Shown: one piece after another, positions 37,272 through 46,364 of the stretch
Numbering within the stretch: position 1 is the stretch's first letter
How the letters are laid out: each line of letters opens with the position of its first letter
The notes under the pieces: generated by a model
The model's database searches: none
Told to the model about the DNA's origin: nothing
What the model saw: the letters and a program-made list of their open reading frames with translations, nothing else
Position numbers and translations under genes: made by a program
Source: Streptomyces sp. XM4193
Lineage (GTDB): Bacteria; Actinomycetota; Actinomycetes; Streptomycetales; Streptomycetaceae
Length of the DNA: 64,000 nucleotides
Assembly: GCF_023072595.1 (NCBI RefSeq)
Contig: NZ_JALLGK010000001.1
Location: 868,001-932,000, forward strand
Direction: 5' to 3'

Positions 37272-40200
37272 ATGACGCGTGCAGAGCAGCCAACGGTTGT
37301 GAACCCCACCTCCGAAGCCCTGGCCGCGGAGTCCCGCGAACGTGCCATTCGGGCTCTGGTCCGCCACGCCCCGCTGCGGCGCCTGTGGAGCGCCCAGTGT
37401 GTGAGCGGCGTGGCCGACATGCTGGCGCTGTTCGTCCTGACGCTCCTCGCGATGCAGGCGACGCTGAGCGTGGTGCTCAGCGGAGGCGAGCCGGTCTTCG
37501 GCACCGGGTACAGCGGGCTCGCGCTGGTGGTCGCGGCCGTCTTCGGTACGCGACTGCTGTCCACGCTGCTCTTCGGTGCGGTGCTGCTCGGTCCGCTGTC
37601 CTCCCTGGTCGCCCCGGGCAACGCGCTGGACCGCCGCTGGACCATGATCGTCACTGACGGTCTGCGAGGCGCGCTGCTCATCGTCGCGCCGCTGTGGATC
37701 ACCTGGTCCCCGGACAACGCGTACGCGATTCTGCTGATCACCGTCTTCGTGACCGGTGTCGCCGAGCGCTTCTGGACCGTCGCCGGTCAGAGCGCGGCCC
37801 CGGCGCTGCTGCCCGCGCCGCCCGCCGAGGGTGCCGCGGTCCGGCCGCTGCCGGACCACAACGACGCACTGCGCCGGCTCTCGCTGCGCACGAGCTTCCT
37901 CGCCGTCCCGGCCGCGGCCTCGGTGCTGCTGCTGGTGACGCTGCTGAGCAACCTGCTGGGGTCCGGCATCGACTGGTTCACCCAGCACCAGGCCGCGCTG
38001 GCTTCCTACGTGGCCGCCGGTCTCTTCGCGGCCTCGGTCTCCGTGCTCGTGTTCCTGCAGCTGCCGTCCACCGGCACCCCGCGTCCGCGCTCCCCGTTGG
38101 AGGGGCTGCGGCGCCCGAAGAACGCCGAGGGCCCGGACAAGGGCCGCACCGGCGCGGTCCCGCTGCTGGTGGTGACCGCCGCCGCTGTCGCCGCCGCGAT
38201 CGCCGCCGCCGTGGCGGTCTCCGTGCTGCACGCCATGGGCCTGGGCGGCGGCCCGGTGACCTTCGCGCTGCTGGCCCTCGCGCTGACCGGCGGCACTGCC
38301 ATCGGCATCCGCTTCGCCGGCCGCATCCTGCCGACTCTCCCGCGGCGCCGTCTGCTGGGGCTCGCTCTCATCTTCGGTGCCGGCGCGCTCATCGCCGCCG
38401 GCCTCCTCGCCGACACCGCCACCGCGCTGCTCACCGCGCTCCTCGCCGGCGTCAGCGCCGGTGTCGCCGCGCACACCGCGCACACCCTGATCGATCTGGA
38501 GGTCGAGGAGTTCCGCCGCCCGCGGATGGCGGAGCACCTGGCCGCGGTCGTACGGCTCTCGGTGGCGTTCGCGGCCGTGGCCGCTCCGGTGCTCGCCGCG
38601 CTGATCGGGCAGCACCGGGTGGAGAGCGGCAGCTTCGTGCTCGACCAGGACGGCGCGGGCTTCACCCTGGTGCTGGCCGGAGCGCTGCTGCTGCCGGTCG
38701 CGGCGCTGGTGCTCAGCCGGGTCGACGACCGAGGCGGAGTCCCGCTGCGCCGCGACCTGTTGGACGCGCTGCGCGGGGACGACCCGGCCCAGGCGCCGTC
38801 GACCACGGGCTTCTTCATCGCGGTCGAGGGCGGCGACGGCGCCGGCAAATCGACGCAGGTCGAAGCGCTCGCGACGTGGATGCGGGAGAAGGGCCACGAG
38901 GTGGTCGTCACCCGTGAGCCGGGCGCGACCGCGATCGGCAAGCGGCTGCGCTCCATCCTGCTGGACATCTCCTCCGAGGGGCTGTCCGGCCGGGCCGAGG
39001 CGCTGCTCTACGCCGCGGACCGCGCGGAGCACGTCGACTCGGTCGTGCGGCCCGCGCTGGAGCGGGGAGCCGTCGTCATCTCCGACCGCTACATCGACTC
39101 CTCGGTCGCCTACCAGGGCGCCGGGCGCGAGCTCTCCGCGACGGAGATCGCCAGGATGTCGCGCTGGGCCACCAGCGGGCTCGTCCCGCATCTGACCGTG
39201 CTGCTGGACATCTCCCCGGAGACCGCGCGCGAGCGCTTCACCGAGGCTCCCGACCGGCTCGAGTCGGAGTCCGCCGAGTTCCACCAGCGCGTTCGGTCCG
39301 GCTTTCTGACGCTCGCCGCAGCGGACCCGGTGCGCTACCTGGTGGTGGACGCCGGCCAGGAGGCCGAGTCCGTCACCACCGTCGTACGGCACCGCCTCGA
39401 CCTCGTGCTGCCGCTCTCCGAGAAGGAGCTGGAGCAGCAGGAGGAGGCCCGTCGCAAGGCCGAGGAGGAGCGCCGCAGGCGCGAGGAGGAAGAGGCAGCC
39501 CGCAAGGCGGAGGAGGAGCGCCAGGAGCGGGAGCGCCAGGAGCAGTTGGCGAAGCTGCGTGCCGAGGAGGAGGAGCGGCGGCGCCAGGAGGCCGAGGCTC
39601 AGCGCCGGGCTGAAGAGGCGCGGGTGGCCGAGGAGGCCCGCCGCAAGGCCGAGGAGGCCCGCCAGCGCGCCGAGGAGGAGCGCAAGCGTCGCGAGGCCGA
39701 GGAGGCCGCGCGCCAAGCGGAGCAGGAGCGGCTGCGGCGCCAGAAGGAGGGCGAGGAGCGGCTGCGGGCCGAGGCGGAGGCGCGTCGCCTGGAGAAGCAG
39801 CGCAAGGCCGAGGAGTCGCTGCTGCTGGCCGAGCAGGCGCGGCAGGAGAAGGCCGTCCGCAGAGCCGAGGAGGAGCGTCAGGCCGAGGAGGCCCGGCAGC
39901 AGGCCGAGGCCCGTCGCGCCGAGGAGGAGCGGGGCCGTCGGGAGGCCGAGTCGGTGCTCCGCGCCGAGGAGGCTCGCGAGGCGGAGGACGCCCGTACGGC
40001 CGGTGAGGCGCCGAGTGCGGGCATGGCGGACGGCGCGGACGTGAAGCGTTCAGCGGCGCAGTCGTCCGGTTCGGACGAGGACACGGTGCAGACGCCGCAG
40101 CCCGCGGTGCCGGAGTCGGCGAACGAAGAGACCACCGTGCTGCCGCAGTTCGCCCCCGACGAGGCCGAGACCTCGCTGCTGCCCCGGGTGCCGGCCGAGG

Positions 40201-40385
40201 AGAGCAGCGACGACCGCACCAGAGAGCTGCCCCAGGTGGACGAGCAGGGCCGGCCGCGCCAGCAGCGTCCCCGCTCCGACTGGGCCGAGGAGACGCCGAT
40301 GGACGATCTCCCCACTCTCGCGGACGAGTTGCTCGGCCCGTACGGCGAAGAGGGGAACGGCGGCTCGCGACGCGGACGCCGCTGA
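37272..40385 (+). CDS. tmk: MFS-like membrane domain fused to thymidylate kinase and coiled coil
   Basis: One chain of about 1037 residues with four parts. Residues about 30-490 form a polytopic MFS-like membrane domain. Residues 510-715 are a complete thymidylate kinase (dTMP to dTDP): P-loop VEGGDGAGKST at about 519, TREPGAT, and DRYIDSSVAYQGAGREL. Residues about 717-905 are an almost pure Glu/Ala/Arg coiled coil made of EEARRKAEEER-type heptads. The tail is acidic. Streptomyces SCO3542 has the same build, and it appears to be the normal tmk of the genus. The membrane domain has no known substrate. The ATG at 37272 fits the family N-terminus TRAEQP; a GTG at 37248 is possible. Confidence 0.93.
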   Translation: MTRAEQPTVVNPTSEALAAESRERAIRALVRHAPLRRLWSAQCVSGVADMLALFVLTLLAMQATLSVVLSGGEPVFGTGYSGLALVVAAVFGTRLLSTLLFGAVLLGPLSSLVAPGNALDRRWTMIVTDGLRGALLIVAPLWITWSPDNAYAILLITVFVTGVAERFWTVAGQSAAPALLPAPPAEGAAVRPLPDHNDALRRLSLRTSFLAVPAAASVLLLVTLLSNLLGSGIDWFTQHQAALASYVAAGLFAASVSVLVFLQLPSTGTPRPRSPLEGLRRPKNAEGPDKGRTGAVPLLVVTAAAVAAAIAAAVAVSVLHAMGLGGGPVTFALLALALTGGTAIGIRFAGRILPTLPRRRLLGLALIFGAGALIAAGLLADTATALLTALLAGVSAGVAAHTAHTLIDLEVEEFRRPRMAEHLAAVVRLSVAFAAVAAPVLAALIGQHRVESGSFVLDQDGAGFTLVLAGALLLPVAALVLSRVDDRGGVPLRRDLLDALRGDDPAQAPSTTGFFIAVEGGDGAGKSTQVEALATWMREKGHEVVVTREPGATAIGKRLRSILLDISSEGLSGRAEALLYAADRAEHVDSVVRPALERGAVVISDRYIDSSVAYQGAGRELSATEIARMSRWATSGLVPHLTVLLDISPETARERFTEAPDRLESESAEFHQRVRSGFLTLAAADPVRYLVVDAGQEAESVTTVVRHRLDLVLPLSEKELEQQEEARRKAEEERRRREEEEAARKAEEERQERERQEQLAKLRAEEEERRRQEAEAQRRAEEARVAEEARRKAEEARQRAEEERKRREAEEAARQAEQERLRRQKEGEERLRAEAEARRLEKQRKAEESLLLAEQARQEKAVRRAEEERQAEEARQQAEARRAEEERGRREAESVLRAEEAREAEDARTAGEAPSAGMADGADVKRSAAQSSGSDEDTVQTPQPAVPESANEETTVLPQFAPDEAETSLLPRVPAEESSDDRTRELPQVDEQGRPRQQRPRSDWAEETPMDDLPTLADELLGPYGEEGNGGSRRGRR

Positions 40386-40710
40386 TCCGGCGGGGCGCTT
40401 CGGCGCTCTGCCCGACCGGCGCAGGGGCGACGGTTCGGCCCGGTGCTTCGACCCTGCCGCTCGACGCGCGGGGAGGCGTTTCGTACGCCCGGAGCAGCTG
40501 CCGGTGCCGGGACCGGGGCCGGTGCTGTCGCCGTTGTCCTTTCCGGAGCGGGGTGTTCGGGCCGTCGCCCGGACTCGGCCGTAGCGGCGGGTGTGAACCC
40601 CCTGGCAGCGGACGGGAGTTCGGCGCGTCCGCGGTGAGCGCGGCGGGAAGTGTCAGTGGGGTCGCGCACAATGGGCGGCGGTAGCACGTACAGCGGTGAA
40701 GGGGCTGGCC
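40386..40710. other. Intergenic region between tmk and the delta' gene
   Basis: About 325 bases of high G+C content. I see no gene and no strong hairpin; it probably carries the promoter of the delta' gene near 40640-40690. Confidence 0.5.
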
Positions 40711-41922
40711 ATGGCGGTGTGGGACGACCTGGTCGGGCAGGAGCGCGTGGTGGCCCAGCTGACGGCCGCCGCGGTGGACGCGGACGCGTACGTCACCGCT
40801 GCGCGCGAGGGTGAGGAGCCGCGTACGAGCGGTTCGGCGATGACCCACGCCTGGCTGTTCACCGGCCCGCCGGGCTCCGGGCGGGCCACCGCGGCGAGAG
40901 CCTTCGCGGCGGCGTTGCAGTGCGTCGATCCGGAGCGGGCCCGGGGCGGTGCGCCGGGCTGCGGTTTCTGCGATGGCTGCCACACGAGCCTGGTCGGCAC
41001 CCACGCCGACGTCGAGGTGATCCGCACCGACCTGCTGACCATCGGCGTCAAGGAGACCCGCGAGCAGGTCCGGCACGCGCAGATGTCGCCGTCCGGGGGC
41101 CGCTGGCAGGTGATCGTCCTGGAGGACGCCGACCGACTCACCGAGGGCGCGGGGAACGTCCTGCTCAAGGCGATCGAGGAGCCCGCGCCGCGTACGGTCT
41201 GGCTGCTCTGCGCCCCCTCCACCGAGGACGTGCTGCCGACGATCCGGTCGCGCTGCCGTTCCCTGTCGCTGCGCACCCCGCCGGTCGAGGCGGTCGCCGA
41301 TCTGCTGACGCGGCGCGACGGGGTGGAGCCCGAGCTCGCCCACAGATGCGCGCGGGCGACGCAGGGCCACATCGGCCGGGCCCGTCGGCTGGCGACCGAC
41401 GAGCGGGCCCGTTCGCGGCGTGCCGCGGTGCTGCGGCTGCCGCAGCGGATGTCCGGTGTCGGGGGCTGTCTGAAGGCCGCCCAGGAGCTGATCGACGCGG
41501 CGACCGAGGACGCCAAGCAGGTCGCGGAGGAGCTCGACGCCAAGGAGACCGAAGAGCTCCGCACCGCGCTGGGAGGCGCGGAGGGCAAGCGGATGCCGCG
41601 CGGCACCGCGGGTGCGATGAAGGAGCTGGAGGACCGGCAGAAGCGGCGCGCCACTCGTACCCAGCGCGATTCGCTCGACCTGGCGCTGACCGACCTCACT
41701 TCCTTCTACCGCGATGTCCTCGCCCACCAGCTCGGCAGCTCCACGGGGTTGGGCGCCGGCGCCGAAGTGCAGGAGGCGGTCGAGGAGTTCGCGGCGCGCG
41801 GTCGTCCCGAGGAGACGCTGCGGCGCATGGAGGCGATCCTGGCGTGCCGCGAGGCGCTGGACCGCAACGTCGCACCGCTGCTCGCGGTGGAGTCGATGAC
41901 GATGAGCCTGCGCACCGGCTGA
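40711..41922 (+). CDS. holB: DNA polymerase III subunit delta'
   Basis: Clamp-loader subunit of 403 residues. It begins AVWDDLVGQERVVAQL, typical of actinobacterial delta'. The P-loop is FTGPPGSGRATAAR. A zinc module with CGFCDGCH follows, then VLEDADRL (Walker B-like) and PTIRSRCR, the SRC motif. ATG at 40711 with AAGGGGC upstream is the preferred start; a GTG at 40696 would add five residues. It stands next to tmk, as tmk-holB pairs do in many bacteria, and matches Rv3644c. Confidence 0.93.
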   Translation: MAVWDDLVGQERVVAQLTAAAVDADAYVTAAREGEEPRTSGSAMTHAWLFTGPPGSGRATAARAFAAALQCVDPERARGGAPGCGFCDGCHTSLVGTHADVEVIRTDLLTIGVKETREQVRHAQMSPSGGRWQVIVLEDADRLTEGAGNVLLKAIEEPAPRTVWLLCAPSTEDVLPTIRSRCRSLSLRTPPVEAVADLLTRRDGVEPELAHRCARATQGHIGRARRLATDERARSRRAAVLRLPQRMSGVGGCLKAAQELIDAATEDAKQVAEELDAKETEELRTALGGAEGKRMPRGTAGAMKELEDRQKRRATRTQRDSLDLALTDLTSFYRDVLAHQLGSSTGLGAGAEVQEAVEEFAARGRPEETLRRMEAILACREALDRNVAPLLAVESMTMSLRTG

Positions 41923-42040
41923 CCGTTATACGCTCTTTCGGCGGCCGGGTCCGCGGAATGAAGTGCGGTCGCCGACGTGCGCGAGCGCCGGCGCCCGAGG
42001 TCCGGCGGGGTGGAGACCGATCACGTGGCGAGGGGCCAGC

Positions 42041-43630
42041 ATGGAGATCAGCAGGCTTTTCCGTACCTCGGGAGCGCTGGCCGCGGCGGCGGTCCTGCTC
42101 GCGGGCTGTACGTCGGGGAGCTCGGGCGGTACTGACGACGCCGGTACGCCGCCGCCCGCGATGGAGCGGCAGCAGGGCACGGACAAGCTTCTGGAGCCGC
42201 TGCCCGCCGCGGTCCCGGCGAACCTGAAGCGCTACTACGAGCAGAAGCTCGACTGGGACGACTGCGGCGGCCAGGACTTCCAGTGCGCCACGCTCAAAGC
42301 GCCGATGGACTACGGGAATCCGCGCGCCGAGGAGGACCTGGAGCTGTCGGTCGTGCGCAAAAGGGCCGTCGGCGACTCGGACAGAATCGGCTCCCTGCTG
42401 GTCAACCCGGGAGGCCCCGGCGGATCAGCCGTGGACTACGTCCAGTTGGCGGCCGGCCCGAGCTTTCCCGCGCAGGTGCAGGAGCGGTACGACCTGGTGG
42501 GCATGGACCCCCGCGGCGTCTCCCGGAGCGAGCCGATCGAATGCCTGACGGACGCGCAGATGGATCGGCACACCCGGGTCGACTCCACCCCGGACACCGA
42601 GGAGGAGGTCGCCGAGCTCGTCCGGATGAAGAAGACCTTCGCCGACGGCTGCCGCAAGCGGGCCGGCAAGCTCCTCGGCCATGTCTCGACGGTCGAGTCG
42701 GCACGCGATCTGGATGTGCTGCGGGCGGTGCTGGGGGACCGGAAACTGCACTACGTCGGGTTCTCCTACGGCACGCTTTTGGGTGCCACCTACGCCGGCC
42801 TGTACCCGAGCCGGGCCGGACGGCTGGTGCTGGACGGCGCGTTGGACCCCTCGCTCGACGCGGAGCAGCTCAACCGCGACCAGACGGCCGGCTTCAACAC
42901 GGCGTTCACCGCCTTCGCCGAGGACTGCGTCAAGCGCTCCGACTGCCCGCTCGGCACGAAGAGTGCACAGGACGCGGGGCGCCAACTCGGCGAGTTCTTC
43001 GAGAAGGTCGACCGCAAGCCGCTCAGCACCGGTAACGCCAAGCGTGATCTCACCGAATCGCTGGCCACCACCGGCGTCATCCTCGCCATGTACGACGAGA
43101 GCATGTGGGGGCCGCTCAGGGATGCGCTGAAGGAAGCCGAGAAGGGCGACGGCAAGAGCCTCCTCCTGCTCTCGGACAACTACTACGAGCGCGAACCCGG
43201 CGGCTCGTACAGCAACATGATGTACGCCAACGCCGCCGTCAACTGCCTCGACCAGCCCGCCGCGTTCCGCACCCCCGAGGAGGCGGAGAAGGCGGTGTCG
43301 AGCTTCGAGAAGGTCTCGCCCGTCTTCGGACGCGGCTTCGCCTACGAGGCACTCGCCTGCGCCGACTGGCCGACGAAGCCCACCGGCGAGCCGAACCGCA
43401 TCGAGGCGGAGGGGGCCGACCCGATCCTCGTCGTCGGCACCACCCGGGACCCGGCCACCCCGTACGTCTGGTCCGAGAGCCTCGCCGAGCAACTCGCCTC
43501 CGGGCGGCTGCTCACCTATGAGGGCGACGGCCACACCGCTTATGTACGGGGCGGCGACTGCATCAACTCGGCGGTCAACGCCTACCTGTTGGAGGGCACG
43601 ATGCCGGAGGACGGCAAGCGCTGCGGGTAG
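42041..43630 (+). CDS. Secreted tripeptidyl-aminopeptidase-type alpha/beta hydrolase (lipoprotein)
   Basis: Exported S33-family peptidase of 529 residues. The signal peptide ends in the lipobox LLAGC. The alpha/beta-hydrolase core has the oxyanion motif LLVNPGGPGGSA, the nucleophile elbow GFSYGTLLG, the aspartate in VVGTTRDPATPY and the histidine in EGDGHTAY, all present. The C-terminal region is the TAP-like domain. Such enzymes (Streptomyces Tap, SlpD, SlpE) remove tripeptides or short peptides from the N-terminus of extracellular proteins. ATG at 42041 has GAGGGG upstream. It follows the delta' gene after 118 bases; SlpE-type genes hold this place in S. coelicolor (SCO3540). Confidence 0.9.
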   Translation: MEISRLFRTSGALAAAAVLLAGCTSGSSGGTDDAGTPPPAMERQQGTDKLLEPLPAAVPANLKRYYEQKLDWDDCGGQDFQCATLKAPMDYGNPRAEEDLELSVVRKRAVGDSDRIGSLLVNPGGPGGSAVDYVQLAAGPSFPAQVQERYDLVGMDPRGVSRSEPIECLTDAQMDRHTRVDSTPDTEEEVAELVRMKKTFADGCRKRAGKLLGHVSTVESARDLDVLRAVLGDRKLHYVGFSYGTLLGATYAGLYPSRAGRLVLDGALDPSLDAEQLNRDQTAGFNTAFTAFAEDCVKRSDCPLGTKSAQDAGRQLGEFFEKVDRKPLSTGNAKRDLTESLATTGVILAMYDESMWGPLRDALKEAEKGDGKSLLLLSDNYYEREPGGSYSNMMYANAAVNCLDQPAAFRTPEEAEKAVSSFEKVSPVFGRGFAYEALACADWPTKPTGEPNRIEAEGADPILVVGTTRDPATPYVWSESLAEQLASGRLLTYEGDGHTAYVRGGDCINSAVNAYLLEGTMPEDGKRCG

Positions 43631-43733
43631 CCGCGCAGCTCCCCGCGTCCAGCTCTGCTGCCGGCAGCGCGCTGGGGCGGGGTGGGCGGCTCGCCTCGCG
43701 GCCGACAGCGCGTCCGGGCGGGGCGCAATACAC

Positions 43734-43796
43734 GTTTGGCGGCTGCCCGCCGGTCCTCCGAGCAACGCTCGGGAAACCGGCGGGCAGCCGCCAAAC
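43734..43796. terminator. Large 21-bp perfect hairpin with inner stem, between convergent genes
   Basis: Outer arms 43734-43754 and 43776-43796 are perfectly complementary. The loop contains CCGAGC/GCTCGG as a second stem. It lies between the peptidase gene and trxA, which converge, and can act in both directions. Confidence 0.85.
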
Positions 43797-43912
43797 CAAC
43801 GTTCGGACCGGAACCGCCGTACGGGCCGGGCGACCGCAAGCCGGACCGCCGTACGGCACCGATACGACGACCGCACCGGCCCGGCCCGCTGTCGGACTCG
43901 GCCGACGGGCCC

Positions 43913-43937
43913 GGGATCGGCCCTGCCGGCCGATCCC
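43913..43937 (-). terminator. trxA terminator hairpin
   Basis: A perfect 10-bp stem, 43913-43922 with 43928-43937, with a five-base loop. It starts nine bases beyond the trxA stop codon. Confidence 0.8.
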
Positions 43938-43945
43938 GCAGGCCG

Positions 43946-44278
43946 TCACTGGCCGATGTACTCGCCCAGGAACTTCTCGATGCCGGCCTTCGGGCGGGCG
44001 CCGATCAGCTGGTTGACCATCTCGCCGTTGTGGAAGATCGCCAGCGTCGGCATCGACATCACGCCGTACTGCGCCACGGTGACCGGGTTCTTGTCGGTGT
44101 CCACCTTCACGACCTCGATCTTGTCGGACTGCTCCTCGGCGATCTTCTCCAGCGCCGGAGCGATCTGGCGGCACGGACCGCACCAGGTGGCCCAGAAGTC
44201 CACCAGCACGGGCTTCTCGCTCTTCAGGACGTCCGCCTCGAACGATCCGTCCGTCACATCCTTCAGGGTGCCGGCCAC
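43946..44278 (-). CDS. trxA: Thioredoxin
   Basis: Cytoplasmic dithiol-disulfide reductase of 110 residues. The active site is FWATWCGPCRQ; the cis-proline is in SMPTLAIF. GTG at 44278 is preceded by AGAGGAGA, and the frame upstream of it has no thioredoxin character. No thioredoxin reductase gene is adjacent, so this is a stand-alone trx copy. It converges with the peptidase gene; the tRNA-Thr gene is on its upstream side. Confidence 0.96.
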   Translation of the reverse strand: MAGTLKDVTDGSFEADVLKSEKPVLVDFWATWCGPCRQIAPALEKIAEEQSDKIEVVKVDTDKNPVTVAQYGVMSMPTLAIFHNGEMVNQLIGARPKAGIEKFLGEYIGQ

Positions 44279-44485
44279 AGTCGTCTCCTCTGCTCGTTGC
44301 GTGCACTTCCGTGGGGCGGGAAGCCGCCGTACACACGGCACAACGGAACCCCGGGAGCAGATATTCCCCCACCCCACACGGGGTGTCCAACACCCACCTC
44401 AGCGCCGCCCGCCCCCGGTCCGAGCACCCCCGGCGACTGTGTAGACTTGTCCCCGGCTGCGACCGCCAGACGGTCCCACGCCTCC

Positions 44486-44562
44486 GCCGCCTTAGCTCAG
44501 TCGGCCAGAGCGACGCACTCGTAATGCGTAGGTCAGGGGTTCGACTCCCCTAGGCGGCTCCA
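44486..44562 (+). tRNA. tRNA-Thr (anticodon CGT)
   Basis: A full cloverleaf can be drawn. Acceptor GCCGCCT (44486-44492) pairs with AGGCGGC (44552-44558). The D arm is GCTC/GAGC, the anticodon arm ACGCA/TGCGT has the loop CTCGTAA (anticodon CGT), and the T arm is AGGGG/CCCCT with TTCGACT. The discriminator T and an encoded CCA follow. It reads the common threonine codon ACG. Integrase remains directly downstream show that its 3' end has served as an integration site. Confidence 0.95.
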
Positions 44563-44593
44563 GCTAAATCCGCTGGTCACAGGCCAGTTGATC

Positions 44594-44635
44594 ACTGCCC
44601 GTTCGGAATCTTCCGAGCGGGCAGTGCGCTTTTTG
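44594..44635. terminator. Rho-independent terminator after tRNA-Thr
   Basis: Arms 44594-44607 and 44612-44625 pair with one T-G wobble and an ATCT loop. They are followed by GCGCTTTTT, an unusually clear T-run for this genome. It serves the tRNA transcript. Confidence 0.82.
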
Positions 44636-44641
44636 TACACC

Positions 44642-45078
44642 TCATTTCGATAACGCTGCCCCGGTGAGTGACGCACTCAGCTTGGCGAGCGCGGCGGCTC
44701 GGCCGACGTCGAGCGCGTCGGCGACCTCGTCGAGCCGGTCCGGCCACAGGTGGCCGTAGATGTCGAGCGTCATCGCCGCCGACTTGTGGCCGAGCATGAT
44801 CTGCACGACCTTCGGGTCGGCGCCGGGCGGCGATAGCGAGTGACGCGGCCGTGTGGCGCAGCTTGCGCGGCGTGATGCCGAGGCCGTCGAGCCCGGCCTC
44901 TTTCACCGCCGGGTCGAACACCCGGGATCGGAAGTTCGCGTACTGCATCGGGCCGCCCTCGGGTGCGATGAACACCAGGACATCGGGGCGCCGGCCGTCG
45001 ACGAGGTCGGGCAGCTCGTCAGCGAACGAGCGGAGGAGCGGCACCGAGCGCTTCTCGTGGTTCTTCACCGGGCCGCGC
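44642..45078 (-). pseudogene. int: Remnant of a tyrosine-recombinase integrase, frameshifted and truncated
   Basis: Only the C-terminal catalytic part survives, starting abruptly at GPVKNHEKRSVPL with no upstream N-terminal half. LDGLGITPRKLRHTAAS holds the box II arginine/histidine region. One extra C in a run near 44832 then shifts the frame. After correction the second frame reads PKVVQIMLGHKSAAMTLDIYGHLWPD, shown here only in parts: IMLGHKSA and the catalytic tyrosine in LDIYGHL. It ends at a TGA at 44642-44644. The integrase therefore cannot work. Its position next to the tRNA-Thr 3' end is typical of actinomycete integrative elements (AICE/pSAM2-like). Confidence 0.88.
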
Positions 45079-45130
45079 GCGGGAGAGGCAGCATTCTGGG
45101 TCTCTCATCATCCAGGACGGAGGCGGACAG

Positions 45131-45532
45131 ATGACGCTCAGGTTCATCGGTACGACGTCGGAGCATGGCAACTGCCCCACGCTGTACGGGGTCGTCGAGA
45201 CGGGCGAGATCCTCGTTCAGGGCGAGATCGAGGCGGACCCCGAGCATCTTGCGCAGCTTCGGGACGTGAAGCCGAGCGAGACGTTCGTGCGTGTGCCGCG
45301 GGAGTTGCTGACGCGGTTCGCACCGAGGGACGTTGAGCCGGACGCCGAGCAGCAGGTGAAGGAGTGGCGCGCGTGCCTCGCCGTCGGCTCGCTGTCAGAC
45401 CCCGGCGCTAGCCTCGTCAGGTGGCAAGCAAATACTCAGAGCGGACGATCAAGCTGCTGTTCGGTGGGGCATCTCAATGTGCGCACCCCCAATGCGACGC
45501 CGGTCTGCTGTACAGAGAGCGGGGACACCTGA
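45131..45532 (+). CDS. Small conserved actinobacterial protein of unknown function
   Basis: Soluble protein of 133 residues. The first 70 (MTLRFIGT, GNCPTLYGVVETGEILVQG, PSETFVRVPRELL) match a small Streptomyces family that often sits beside DUF6879 or DUF397 regulators in accessory DNA. Here no such partner is seen. The last 60 residues look unlike the family and run through the start of the next gene, overlapping it by 112 bases in another frame. That suggests the original stop was lost or the element was rearranged. ATG at 45131 has GGAGGCGGA upstream. Confidence 0.65.
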   Translation: MTLRFIGTTSEHGNCPTLYGVVETGEILVQGEIEADPEHLAQLRDVKPSETFVRVPRELLTRFAPRDVEPDAEQQVKEWRACLAVGSLSDPGASLVRWQANTQSGRSSCCSVGHLNVRTPNATPVCCTESGDT

Positions 45533-46302
45533 CCGTAGTGGTGCAGATCGCGCACATTAGGTCAGAGAAGAAGAACGGGCCGCGCCACGACCGCACGTAC
45601 CCCAAGGAGTTGGTGAACAGCTTCGAGAATCTCCTGCTGCTGTGCGGTACACACCACCCGCCTGTCGACCAACACGACTCTGCGTACACGGTCGAAGAAC
45701 TGGAGGAGTGGAAAGAGGGGCAGATCGCACAGAGCGGAACCCATCTCTCGGCTGCTGATTCCGCCGAGGTGTTCGACCACATTCGGCGGAGCCTGGCTCA
45801 ACTGACTCAGGTAGACGTTGTCGTCGAGTTGCGCGTTGGTCGCATGGCGGGTGGTGGGATGGTGTTGGGCGCGCTGAAGTCGCTGAGGAGGGTGACCATT
45901 TCGGAAGACGGCGGCGCCACCTACGTTGCGGTGCAAGTAGACAACCGCGGGTTCGTTCCTGTGACCGTGAATGCAGCGGGACTGGAATTCTCGTACCAAC
46001 GTGGTCCGGAGCACGACACGTTCCATCTATTCGATACGTGGGTCGATACCAAACGCGGGCGCATAAGTCGCGGCGCTGGGCGCCTTTCTCATCATGACGA
46101 CATGACGTGGATCTGCCAGTCTGACTCGGTGTATGCCGGCCTGCGCGAGCTGCTCGTACGCTACGGATCTTTGCCCTGCTACGTTCGACCGTTTGCTGAG
46201 CTCGCCACCCTTGACCCTGTTAGATCTGACGAGTGGTTGCCCCTTACGGACTTGGCGCCGTATCTCTTGCCTGACGACCACCCTGACGCGCCGTTCACGT
46301 AG
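45421..46302 (+). CDS. HNH nuclease-domain protein with unknown C-terminal domain
   Basis: Protein of 293 residues. The N-terminal 95 residues form an HNH zinc-finger nuclease module: Cys20, Cys25 and Cys75 with His78 as likely zinc ligands, and His45 (QIAHIRS), Asn70 and His79 as the likely catalytic set. The remaining 200 residues contain beta-strand-rich sequence such as YVAVQVDNRGFVPVTVNAAG, and I do not recognise that domain. The G+C content is visibly lower than in the flanking core genes, a sign of transfer. GTG at 45421 has no clear ribosome site and may be coupled to the overlapping upstream gene. A role in defence against foreign DNA is possible but only inferred from the nuclease fold and the element context. 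Confidence 0.78.
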   Translation: MASKYSERTIKLLFGGASQCAHPQCDAGLLYRERGHLTVVVQIAHIRSEKKNGPRHDRTYPKELVNSFENLLLLCGTHHPPVDQHDSAYTVEELEEWKEGQIAQSGTHLSAADSAEVFDHIRRSLAQLTQVDVVVELRVGRMAGGGMVLGALKSLRRVTISEDGGATYVAVQVDNRGFVPVTVNAAGLEFSYQRGPEHDTFHLFDTWVDTKRGRISRGAGRLSHHDDMTWICQSDSVYAGLRELLVRYGSLPCYVRPFAELATLDPVRSDEWLPLTDLAPYLLPDDHPDAPFT

Positions 46303-46364
46303 CACTCGTGATTTTGGAAGCCTGGCGTTCGTTCGATCAGTAAAACCGAAGAGCACGGCGCCGG

